In this document: positions 1-6,187 of the stretch, one piece after another | How positions within the stretch are numbered: position 1 is the stretch's first letter | Layout of the letters: the number at the start of each line of letters is the position of its first letter | Assembly: GCA_018402615.1 (NCBI GenBank) | Contig: JAGYIH010000031.1 | Coordinates: forward strand, 1-9,981 | DNA from: Aquiluna sp. | GTDB lineage: Bacteria; Actinomycetota; Actinomycetes; Actinomycetales; Microbacteriaceae | Direction of reading: 5' to 3' | DNA length: 9,981 nucleotides | The notes under the pieces: model-generated | Seen by the model: only the letters and a program-made list of their open reading frames with translations | The model's database searches: none | Told to the model about the DNA's origin: nothing | Translations under genes and position numbers: made by a program

Positions 1-27
1 GTAGCCGCCTCTCTGCCAAGAGTAAAA

Positions 28-53
28 ATGCATTAGATGCACAACTAATGCAT
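28..53. promoter_or_regulatory. Putative GntR operator (autoregulatory) upstream of the regulator gene
   Basis: Seen: a perfect inverted repeat with 9-bp arms, ATGCATTAG (28-36) and CTAATGCAT (45-53), separated by 8 bp. The left arm belongs to the 11-bp core AAAATGCATTA (25-35), which recurs exactly upstream of the hydrolase/lyase pair and of the TRAP operon. The two ATGCAT centres are 20 bp apart, close to two helical turns, so two dimers could bind on one face of the DNA. A -10-like TAAAAT follows at 58-63, so a bound protein would cover the -35 region. Inference: the FCD regulator encoded next door represses itself here. Confidence 0.7.
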
Positions 54-57
54 CCCC

Positions 58-63
58 TAAAAT
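58..63 (+). promoter_or_regulatory. -10-like element for the GntR gene
   Basis: TAAAAT at 58-63 matches the TAnnnT pattern of sigma-70-type -10 boxes. Six bases lie between it and GTG at 70, which would place transcription start on the G of that codon and give a leaderless mRNA, a common arrangement in actinobacteria. No convincing -35 hexamer is visible, and the inverted repeat at 28-53 fills that region. Confidence 0.45.
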
Positions 64-732
64 ATGGGGGTGACCAAGCGAGACCGAATAGTTGCATCCC
101 TGCGTCAAATGATCAGGGATGGTGAACTGCCCCGCGGAAGCAGGATTCAGCAGGATGTCCTGGCTGAGATGTTCAAAACCAGCATCACCCCGGTCCGGGA
201 AGCACTAGTGCTCCTAGAGGCAGAAGGCCTTTTGGTTGGAGAGCCAAACCGCGGCGTGAGCGTTGCAGATGCAGACTTTAGCGCAATCAAGGCCGTCTAT
301 ATTCAGCGGATGCTACTTGAGCCCTACGCAATGCGACGGGCAACTAGGAGAGTCTCTCACCGAGATCTGGATAGAGCTGGGGACCTACTCGAGAGAATGA
401 GCTCTGCCTCCAAAGCCAGTGAAGTGATGTCAGTTCCCGAACTGAATAGACAGTTCCACTTCTTGTTCTACGACTCTTGCGGCAATGAGGCGCTCACCAA
501 TCAGATTGAACAACTCTGGCAGCGGTGGCCCTGGGATCTACTCTCTGTTATCAAGGAGCGTCCGAATGAGTCCCAAAAAGAACACTCTGAAATGATTGAA
601 GCGGTCAGAAGTGGGGACGTAATTCGAGTCGCGATGGCAACTGAGCAGCACCTGCGTGCGAGCTACATGAGCCTGGGCGCGCACCTGACCGGTGTAAAGC
701 CGGATGATGTTTTTGATGTGGATGTGGACTAG
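64..732 (+). CDS. GntR-family transcriptional regulator, FCD (FadR-type) subfamily
   Basis: This is a cytoplasmic ligand-responsive DNA-binding protein of 222 residues, the usual length for FCD regulators. Residues about 4-70 form the winged helix-turn-helix, with the typical core SITPVREALVLLEAEGLL (40-57) and the wing GEPNRGVSV. Residues about 72-210 form the all-helical FCD ligand domain. H132 (in QFH), H174 and H196 match the three metal-binding histidines of the family. The usual Asp four residues before the first His is Asn (N128). The protein ends in an acidic tail. No Shine-Dalgarno sequence precedes ATG64. GTG70 is a credible alternative, because it lies at the spacing expected for a leaderless transcript and gives the typical N-terminus (M)TKRDRIV. 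The gene meets the CoA-transferase gene tail to tail, with overlapping stop codons. Inference: it is the local repressor that recognises the three AAAATGCATTA sites, and its ligand is probably the imported acid or a breakdown product. Confidence 0.93.
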   Translation: MGVTKRDRIVASLRQMIRDGELPRGSRIQQDVLAEMFKTSITPVREALVLLEAEGLLVGEPNRGVSVADADFSAIKAVYIQRMLLEPYAMRRATRRVSHRDLDRAGDLLERMSSASKASEVMSVPELNRQFHFLFYDSCGNEALTNQIEQLWQRWPWDLLSVIKERPNESQKEHSEMIEAVRSGDVIRVAMATEQHLRASYMSLGAHLTGVKPDDVFDVDVD

Positions 733-1862
733 GTCCGAATTCCCAAGACCTCTTCGGTGTGCTCACCCAGAGCCGGAACCTTACTTGCGCTCTTCACAGC
801 TCCGCTGGCTAAAAATGGGGCCAGGAGCGCTTCAAACCCATTGCCTGCTTGGGTTTGAGCTTCAATCCAACGCCCTCTGGCCAGCAGTTGCGGGTGGCTA
901 ACCACCTCAGATACTTCACGCAAAATGCCATATGGAACATCGGCATTTTCCAGACGTTCAACCAGTTCCGCTGCATCAATCTTTGCGAATGCATCGGCCA
1001 CTTCGACCTCCACCCGAACCCGATCGGCAACCCTTCCTGAGTTGGTCGCGTAGTTGGGGTCCTGCGCTAGGTCGTTGCGATTCAATACCTCACTGCAGAG
1101 CCTTAGCCATTGCCCGTCGTTTTGAACGGCGATCTGGACTTCTTGTCGATCTTTAGATGTGAAGGGACCGTAGGGGGTGATTGAAGCGTGCCCTCGACCA
1201 GCTGGGGGTGGGGTTGTGCCAGAATATTTCTCCGCAAGCAACAATGGGCTCATCCACTCTGCGAGGGCATCAAATAATGAGATGTCGATGCGCTGACCAA
1301 GACCAGTTGTCGCCCTCTCCACAAGAGCCGCATTAATTGCGGCAAGGGCGTAAACACCTCCGGCCAAATCCCCGACTGAGATACCAGGGCGCGCCTTTTC
1401 TTCGACAGTGCCAGTAGATGCGATCACACCGGACTCACCCTGAACCAGCAGATCGTAAGCCTTCCGATCAGCGTATGGGCCCTCTGTTCCATACCCCGAG
1501 ATATGAGCGCGGATCAACTTTGGAAATTGCTCCATTTCAGTGTCCGAGACAATTCTCTCGAAAGCCCCGGGGGCAAGGTTAGACACCAATACGTCTGCTC
1601 TGCCCAGTAGAGCAATCAGATCACGTTTACCCAATTCGGTCTTGAGGTCCAAAACCACACTCTTTTTGCCGCGGTTCAGCCAAGAGAAGTGGCTTGCCTC
1701 TCCGTGAACAAAATCGTCATAGTGACGGGCAAAGTCGCCAGTACCGGGTCTTTCTATTTTGATTACCTCGGCCCCGAGTTCGGCCAAGTGCCGAGTGCAC
1801 AGTGGAGCGGCAACGGCGTGCTCCACCGCGATTACCGTTATCGACTCTAGGGCTTTATACAT
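729..1862 (-). CDS. CaiB/BaiF family III CoA-transferase
   Basis: Family III CoA-transferases move CoA from an acyl-CoA to a free carboxylic acid in the cytoplasm, through an aspartyl-CoA thioester. With the start at 1862 the protein has 377 residues, normal for the family. The N-terminal motif LGAEVIKIERPGTGD (29-43), the segment WLNRGKKSVVLDL (61-73) and the middle block ISGYGTEGPYADRKAYDLLVQ (121-141) are all typical. The expected catalytic Asp is D165 in ISVGDLAGGVYA. I chose ATG 1862 because it lies 7 nt after the hydrolase stop codon. A longer frame from 1922 would run 53 nt into the hydrolase gene and add a non-family N-terminus. There is only a weak Shine-Dalgarno sequence, so translational coupling to the hydrolase is likely. 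Its proximity to a CitE-like lyase recalls itaconate, citramalate and malate CoA-ester pathways, but the acid substrate cannot be read from sequence. Confidence 0.92.
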   Translation of the reverse strand: MYKALESITVIAVEHAVAAPLCTRHLAELGAEVIKIERPGTGDFARHYDDFVHGEASHFSWLNRGKKSVVLDLKTELGKRDLIALLGRADVLVSNLAPGAFERIVSDTEMEQFPKLIRAHISGYGTEGPYADRKAYDLLVQGESGVIASTGTVEEKARPGISVGDLAGGVYALAAINAALVERATTGLGQRIDISLFDALAEWMSPLLLAEKYSGTTPPPAGRGHASITPYGPFTSKDRQEVQIAVQNDGQWLRLCSEVLNRNDLAQDPNYATNSGRVADRVRVEVEVADAFAKIDAAELVERLENADVPYGILREVSEVVSHPQLLARGRWIEAQTQAGNGFEALLAPFLASGAVKSASKVPALGEHTEEVLGIRT

Positions 1863-1869
1863 GCGTGGC

Positions 1870-2862
1870 CTAAGGCTGAGGCTTTCCAAATTGCAACACG
1901 GTTCCCACTGCTGGCTGAACATAGTGGTCGTCGTGAGCCAAGTGGGCGTGAGTGCGCACTCCGGAACAGTGCATCGGCATTATTGTCTGGACGTCTAAAT
2001 CCTTCAGGGCGTCAACGGTCAAGCCAACGTTCTCTCGAGGGGTGGTTGGGAACCCAAGGTGGAAGCCACCCATGACTGCCCTAACCGGCTTGTCTCCGAC
2101 CACCGCTCTGGATTGATTGATGGTGTTTACCACGCCAGCGTGGGCACACCCGGTAAGGACGATGAGCCCAACGTCCTTGACGTCGATTACCAGTCCGTTT
2201 TCGTCCATGACCTCGTCTCGACGCACAGAGCCGTCTCTGGCGACCTGGTACAAGCCAGGATTACCCGGAACAAATGGCGGTGCAGCTGCCTCGAAGGGGA
2301 CGTTTCTAGGAATCTCACCAGTGGTGTGGATTCCCCAGCCCAAATCGAGGGAGTCCTTCGCCAAGATTGGGACCCCTCCAGAGCGCTCGATCTGCTCAAA
2401 GGTAAAGGCGGAGTTGTAAACAGAGGATGAGCGGCCATCCCCCATTAGTGCATATCTAGGTAACTCAGCATCGTGGTGAGTAGCAACAGGAATCAAGCGG
2501 TCGGTCATGCTTAGAAAACCATGAATGCCACCAAAGTGATCTGGGTGACCATGGCTGATAGCCACGTGGTCAATGGTATTTGGGTCTACCCCAAAGACGT
2601 TCATGTTGTGGCGCAGCACGGTGCCGGTAAGACCCACGTCAAACAAAACCTTGACGGTGTGGCGCCCTCTCCATGCCTCCACCAGAAAGCTGATTCCGTT
2701 TTCTGCCTGCGGCGGCAAGAATTTGTTATCAAAGTGCTCAACTAAGCCCCAGCGAGTGACGCAGTGGTCGTCAGTCCCCAGTGGGCTTGCCTGATCTGGA
2801 AGCAACATGTCTACCTGGTTTTCGACCAGAACAGTCACCCTAACGCCGTCCGCTTGAAACAT
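1870..2862 (-). CDS. Metallo-beta-lactamase-fold hydrolase, COG1237-like
   Basis: This 330-residue, probably cytoplasmic, metal-dependent enzyme carries the MBL signature SHGHPDHFGG, with H104, H106, D108 and H109 as metal ligands. The later blocks LTGCAHAGVVNTI (236-248, H241), VMGGFHLG (H268) and MPMHCSG (H298) are characteristic of the archaeal-type subfamily annotated as 7,8-dihydropterin-6-methyl-4-(beta-D-ribofuranosyl)-aminobenzene-5'-phosphate synthase. That name comes from a methanogen pathway and is unlikely to be the role here. The start at 2862 has a good Shine-Dalgarno sequence (AGAAGGGA, 7 nt upstream). The gene leads a two-gene operon with the CoA-transferase and is divergent from the lyase gene. 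Inference: it hydrolyses an ester, lactone or thioester in the same catabolic route. The exact reaction is unknown. Confidence 0.88.
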   Translation of the reverse strand: MFQADGVRVTVLVENQVDMLLPDQASPLGTDDHCVTRWGLVEHFDNKFLPPQAENGISFLVEAWRGRHTVKVLFDVGLTGTVLRHNMNVFGVDPNTIDHVAISHGHPDHFGGIHGFLSMTDRLIPVATHHDAELPRYALMGDGRSSSVYNSAFTFEQIERSGGVPILAKDSLDLGWGIHTTGEIPRNVPFEAAAPPFVPGNPGLYQVARDGSVRRDEVMDENGLVIDVKDVGLIVLTGCAHAGVVNTINQSRAVVGDKPVRAVMGGFHLGFPTTPRENVGLTVDALKDLDVQTIMPMHCSGVRTHAHLAHDDHYVQPAVGTVLQFGKPQP

Positions 2863-2923
2863 CGCTGGATCCCTTCTTCTTTGTATCGCTCTCGCTGGTG
2901 AACTTCCTCTACGAGCCCACTAC

Positions 2924-2957
2924 ATACATTAGTCTAGAAATAATGCATTTTCTAAAG
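2924..2957. promoter_or_regulatory. Divergent promoter region with putative GntR operator (hydrolase / lyase)
   Basis: The plus-strand sequence TAATGCATTTT at 2941-2951 is the reverse complement of the 11-bp core found upstream of the regulator. It shares 14 bases (AGAAAATGCATTAT on the minus strand) with the TRAP-operon site. Aligning it with that promoter puts a minus-strand -10 at TAGACT (2931-2936), giving a leader of about 62 nt for the hydrolase. A second, degenerate arm, ATACATTA (2924-2931), mirrors TAATGCAT at 2941-2948. For the lyase on the plus strand, TAAAGA (2953-2958) is a possible -10. A bound regulator would cover both promoters. The -35 elements are weak here. Confidence 0.6.
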
Positions 2958-2969
2958 ATTGGGCCCTAA

Positions 2970-3800
2970 ATGAGAATAGCCAAGTCGCACCTCTACATAC
3001 CAGCAGATAGTGATCGAAAGATTGCAGCATCGGTTGGGCTTGAGAGCGAAAGCTACATTCTCGATTTAGAGGATGGGGTAGCTCCTAACCGGAAGGGCCA
3101 TGCGCTAAGCCAGCTTCCTCAAGCAATTTCACAAATGCAAAAGTCGGACGTTTGGATACGAATCAACTCAGGTGAGCAAGGTATTGAAGAACTTAACGCG
3201 ATCTCCTCCCTAACCGGGGTGAGCGGAATCTGGATTTCGAAGGCTGAGCCGGGCAAACTATTTGAGCTTCAGTTGACCAGAGCTAAAAGAGCGGGCCTAA
3301 AAGTAGGGGTGCTGATTGAGTCTGCCCTGGGTTACCTAGGTCGCCTCGAACTAATGCGCCCGGACATCGTGACAGCCGTGCAAATTGGCGAATATGACCT
3401 GCGAGGCGACATCGGCATGGCTGAGAACACAGCTGAAACAGAAGGGGATCTAAAGGCCCTAAGACTTGAGGTGGTAATTGCCGCAGTCGCGAGCCAAATC
3501 GATTCGATCGTGGCGGGGGTCTCTGCAAACTTTACAGATCTAACCAAGTATGAGAAGTCAAGTCGTGGCATGCGCGATCTTGGCTTCAATGGAAGAGCCG
3601 TGATTCACCCGGCCCAGATCGATATTTGCAACAATGTTTTTTATCCGTCCGAGATTGAGATTTCCAATGCACGCGAAACAGTTGCCAAGTTTGAGGCAGC
3701 TCTCTCGGAAGGCGTTGGTGCCTATCGGGATGACTCTGGAAATATGACTGATGCTGCGACCGTAAGGCGTGCTCAGCAAATCCTGGAGCAGTTGAACTAG
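2970..3800 (+). CDS. CitE-like CoA-ester lyase (HpcH/HpaI aldolase / citrate lyase beta family)
   Basis: Enzymes of this TIM-barrel family reversibly cleave 3-hydroxyacyl-CoA esters such as malyl-CoA, citramalyl-CoA or citryl moieties, using Mg2+. The 276-residue protein is of normal length. Visible motifs are SHLYIPADS (6-14), ILDLEDGVAP (30-39), WIRIN (62-66, with R64), ISKAEPG (89-95), GVLIESALG (113-121, Mg ligand E117), GEYDLRGDIG (140-149, Mg ligand D143) and SRGMRDLGFNGRAVIHPAQI (198-217). The C-terminal lid NMTDAATVRRAQQIL (258-272) matches CoA-binding members rather than a bare HpaI aldolase. No citrate lyase alpha or gamma subunit is present, so a stand-alone CoA-ester lyase is more likely than citrate lyase. 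There is no Shine-Dalgarno sequence before ATG2970, so initiation may be nearly leaderless. The gene is divergent from the hydrolase/CoA-transferase operon, which could supply its CoA-ester substrate, and its stop overlaps that of the DMT-type gene. Confidence 0.9.
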   Translation: MRIAKSHLYIPADSDRKIAASVGLESESYILDLEDGVAPNRKGHALSQLPQAISQMQKSDVWIRINSGEQGIEELNAISSLTGVSGIWISKAEPGKLFELQLTRAKRAGLKVGVLIESALGYLGRLELMRPDIVTAVQIGEYDLRGDIGMAENTAETEGDLKALRLEVVIAAVASQIDSIVAGVSANFTDLTKYEKSSRGMRDLGFNGRAVIHPAQIDICNNVFYPSEIEISNARETVAKFEAALSEGVGAYRDDSGNMTDAATVRRAQQILEQLN

Positions 3801-4759
3801 TTACCGCTCTTGGGCTTAAATGACTTTGGGTCCAAAGTCGAGATAACCACTGCAATCAATGACAAGACAACGCCCACTACCGTGACCGTTGTGAGCGGGT
3901 GCAAAGGTGACGGGCTCAATATATCTATCAGCAGCGCACCGACAAGTTGGCCCGCCACTACCGAGACGCCCAGCACCAACACTCCAATCCGCGCCACCAC
4001 AAATGCTGACCCAGCAATAAACATTGCTCCCAAGACGCCGCCGGTGAAGAGCCAGGGTTGGTCAGGGATGCTCACTGGCCAGCCCACTGTGAAACCGCGA
4101 AGCACAACGATTAGGGCCAGTAAAACCGCTGCCACGATGAAATTGATAAAGGTAGCCGCCAGCACACTCTGAGCCTGCGCACGCACGCGTCCATTGACCG
4201 CCAGTTGCCAACCCATTCCAAAGCCAGCGACAAACGGCATCCATGCCACCCAGATTGGCGCCTGAGCATCAAGCTGCCCCGAGACAGACAAAATCACGGC
4301 CAACAGCACCAAAACGGTACCCAGCAGCCTTGGCCAAGTGATCTGATGCTTGCCTGAGGGGCCAACTCCAAGTCGATCCATGATTAGTGAGCTCAGAGTT
4401 TGCCCGGAGACTATTGCAATAGAGAAAAGTGCCACTCCAAGCAAAAGACCTGTTTCGGTCTGAGCAACCGCGTAGAAGGCTCCGGAGACTCCTCCCAGAA
4501 GATGCCACCAAACCAACCTGCGATCCCTCAGAGCCTGAGGTATGCGAGCGAGCCCTGCCCTGCCGACAGGGGAAAAGATCAGTGCCAGGATTATTAATAG
4601 CAACCCGCCGCTGATTGAAATCAGGGCCGAAGCAAAGCCGTCTCCCATGCGAAAACCCAGCTCGCCATTTATTCGAGCTTGGATTGAGTTCAGCGAGGCG
4701 ATCACTACAGCCAGTGCTACAAACAGGGCGGTGCCAAACTTTCTAGATTTCACACTCAC
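3797..4759 (-). CDS. DMT-type membrane transporter, tandem DUF606 (YdcZ-like)
   Basis: This 320-residue integral membrane protein has about ten hydrophobic segments and belongs to the drug/metabolite transporter superfamily. It shows two DUF606-like halves. The first has QARINGELG followed by ALISISGGLLL, then WWHLLGGVSGAFYAVAQ and a SGQTLSSLIMDRLG segment. The second repeats this pattern as NGRVRAQAQSVLAATF, WLFTGGVLGAMFIAG and AGQLVGALLIDIL. It is the last gene of the TRAP operon, 17 nt after the GlcG/HbpS-like gene. GTG 4759 is the called start. GTG 4753 (two codons later) is equally possible, with AAAGGTGAG just upstream. Substrate and direction are unknown. Inference: it may export a by-product or act as a secondary permease. 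Its stop codon shares a CTAG with the lyase stop. Confidence 0.87.
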   Translation of the reverse strand: MSVKSRKFGTALFVALAVVIASLNSIQARINGELGFRMGDGFASALISISGGLLLIILALIFSPVGRAGLARIPQALRDRRLVWWHLLGGVSGAFYAVAQTETGLLLGVALFSIAIVSGQTLSSLIMDRLGVGPSGKHQITWPRLLGTVLVLLAVILSVSGQLDAQAPIWVAWMPFVAGFGMGWQLAVNGRVRAQAQSVLAATFINFIVAAVLLALIVVLRGFTVGWPVSIPDQPWLFTGGVLGAMFIAGSAFVVARIGVLVLGVSVVAGQLVGALLIDILSPSPLHPLTTVTVVGVVLSLIAVVISTLDPKSFKPKSGN

Positions 4760-4776
4760 CTTTGAAATCGGGCCAG

Positions 4777-5235
4777 TTAGAACTGAGACCTTCTAACCTT
4801 GGGGGTCGCCTCAAAATCTGCGGTAAAACCGGCCGATGATATTCCAGCTATGGCAACCAGCTCGTCGTTGTCTGGGGTGTCCCCCGAGACTCCAACTGCA
4901 CCAACAACGTCTTCGCCACTCACTATCAAAACTCCGCCTGGCATCGGAACAACCTTGCCCTGACTAACCGTGTAAAGAGCGTTGAAGAAAGTAGGCATTA
5001 TCTCGCTGCGACGATTCAGCTCTCTGGACGGTAAGCCCATCCCGATTGCGCCCCAAGCCTTACTAAAAGCGATATCTGGTCGCACCAGTCCTGAGCCATC
5101 CTCACGAGCCATAGCTTTGAGGGTTCCGCTGGCATCCAGGACCGAAACCGTCATCGGCTCAAGGTTGAGCTTGCGGCACTCAGCAATGGTGCCGTCAACG
5201 ATGGCTTGAGCTTGTTCGAGAGTTAGGTGGGTCAT
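4777..5235 (-). CDS. GlcG/HbpS family protein (heme-degrading domain family)
   Basis: The 152-residue soluble protein matches the GlcG/HbpS family (Pfam haem-degrading domain, PF03928). Motifs are SVLDASGTLKAMAREDG (31-47), KAWGA (59-63), VPMPGGVLIV (96-105) and VGAVGVSGDTPDNDE (111-125). The family includes GlcG, encoded with glycolate oxidase in E. coli, and the heme-binding HbpS of Streptomyces. Many members sit in organic-acid catabolic operons with no known activity. There is no signal peptide, so it is probably cytoplasmic, unlike secreted HbpS. Its ATG overlaps the stop of the preceding dehydrogenase as ATGA (5232-5235), so the two are translationally coupled. The context favours an accessory or enzymatic role in hydroxyacid metabolism over heme handling. 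Confidence 0.88.
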   Translation of the reverse strand: MTHLTLEQAQAIVDGTIAECRKLNLEPMTVSVLDASGTLKAMAREDGSGLVRPDIAFSKAWGAIGMGLPSRELNRRSEIMPTFFNALYTVSQGKVVPMPGGVLIVSGEDVVGAVGVSGDTPDNDELVAIAGISSAGFTADFEATPKVRRSQF

Positions 5236-6137
5236 TTACGATCTCTTTCCTGAGGCGTTTGTTTGCGATCAATATTTGCCATGTCTGCCAACACGGCGTA
5301 GACCGAGGAGGTGTCCGAATCTCCCCAGCCATGGGCCAAAGCTGAGGTGTAAATCGGAGTTGTGCTATTCAAAACTGGAATTGGAGCCCCAAGCTTCCTC
5401 GCGTAATCGCCAATCAAAGCAACATCCTTCATGAAAACTCCGACATTCATGCCCGGCTCTCCATAGGTTCCATTGGCCATCATGGGACCGCGGACCTCAA
5501 GCATCCGCGAACCGCCGGCTCCGTCTGAAACAACTTCGACAGTCTTGGCCAAATCGAGGCCAGCCTTTTCAGCCAAGACAAGGGCCTCAGCCGTTGCAAC
5601 ATTGTTCACTGCAACTAAAAGATTTGCAATGTACTTCATCTTGCTACCCATACCGAAGGCACCTAGGTCGTAGGTCTTTCTGTTAAATCCATCCAACACA
5701 TCCTGAATGCTCGCAACCACACCATCATCAGCGCTGGCGTAGGCAACCACGTCGCCCTTTTTGGCCTGCATAGCGGTCCCGCTTAGTGGGCAATCCACGA
5801 TCTGTCCGCCTGCCGCCCTCACTTGCTTATGAGCCGCTTCCTTATCGTCTAGGCCAAGCGTGCTGGTCTCAATCAGCACCTTGTCCTTCATTTGCGGCGA
5901 AATCTCGTCAAGCACACTGACGAGCGCTTGGGGAGAGGGAAGACTCGAAATAATCACGTCTGAATTGGCAGCAACCTCAGCTGGAGAACCTAGGGCCTTA
6001 CCTCCATCAGCAACAAGCTGCTGATTTGGCTCCGGCCGAACATCAAAGCCTACAACGTCAAAGCCCTTATTTATCAGGTGCATCGCGATCGATGATCCGA
6101 TGTTGCCAAGCCCGATTACCCCAACTACACGTGACAA
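5232..6137 (-). CDS. 3-hydroxyisobutyrate dehydrogenase family oxidoreductase (tartronate semialdehyde reductase-like)
   Basis: This is a beta-hydroxyacid dehydrogenase of 301 residues, the family's normal length. The N-terminal Rossmann fold carries GLGNIGSSIA (9-18). D32 at the end of the second strand (GFDV) suggests NAD rather than NADP, although R34 follows closely. The substrate motif DCPLSGTAMQAKKGD (115-129) and the catalytic block GSKMKYIANLL (164-174), with K168 and N172, are in place, so the enzyme looks active. Possible substrates include 3-hydroxyisobutyrate, tartronate semialdehyde/D-glycerate and threonate-like acids, which sequence alone does not separate. It starts with TTG at 6137, supported by a strong Shine-Dalgarno sequence (AAAGGA, 7-8 nt upstream). 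It lies 39 nt downstream of dctM and overlaps the next gene by 4 nt. Inference: it oxidises or reduces a C3-C4 hydroxyacid arising from the imported compound. Confidence 0.9.
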   Translation of the reverse strand: MSRVVGVIGLGNIGSSIAMHLINKGFDVVGFDVRPEPNQQLVADGGKALGSPAEVAANSDVIISSLPSPQALVSVLDEISPQMKDKVLIETSTLGLDDKEAAHKQVRAAGGQIVDCPLSGTAMQAKKGDVVAYASADDGVVASIQDVLDGFNRKTYDLGAFGMGSKMKYIANLLVAVNNVATAEALVLAEKAGLDLAKTVEVVSDGAGGSRMLEVRGPMMANGTYGEPGMNVGVFMKDVALIGDYARKLGAPIPVLNSTTPIYTSALAHGWGDSDTSSVYAVLADMANIDRKQTPQERDRK

Positions 6138-6143
6138 ATTCAG

Positions 6144-6153
6144 TTCCTTTCCC
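6144..6153 (-). promoter_or_regulatory. Ribosome binding site fixing the TTG start of the dehydrogenase
   Basis: The minus-strand sequence GGGAAAGGAA ends 6 nt before TTG 6137. No ATG or GTG lies between it and the conserved VVGVIGLG strand, so this site decides the start codon. Confidence 0.7.
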
Positions 6154-6168
6154 TAAACCCAGTTTCGA

Positions 6169-6187
6169 TACTCAGGTTATCTGAGTA
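6169..6187. repeat. Small inverted repeat over the dctM stop codon
   Basis: TACTCAG (6169-6175) and CTGAGTA (6181-6187) form a perfect 7-bp stem around a 5-nt loop. The dctM TAA stop (6177-6179) lies in the loop. There is no T-run after it, so it is not a terminator. It could be a chance repeat or a minor mRNA structure affecting coupling to the next gene. Confidence 0.35.

Noticed and set aside
986..993. AATGCATC inside the CoA-transferase gene
   Set aside because: It matches only part of the core, has no dyad extension and is within coding sequence.
1863..1922. Longer start of the CoA-transferase at 1922
   Set aside because: It overlaps the hydrolase gene by 53 nt and adds residues not typical of the family; ATG 1862 lies just after the hydrolase stop.
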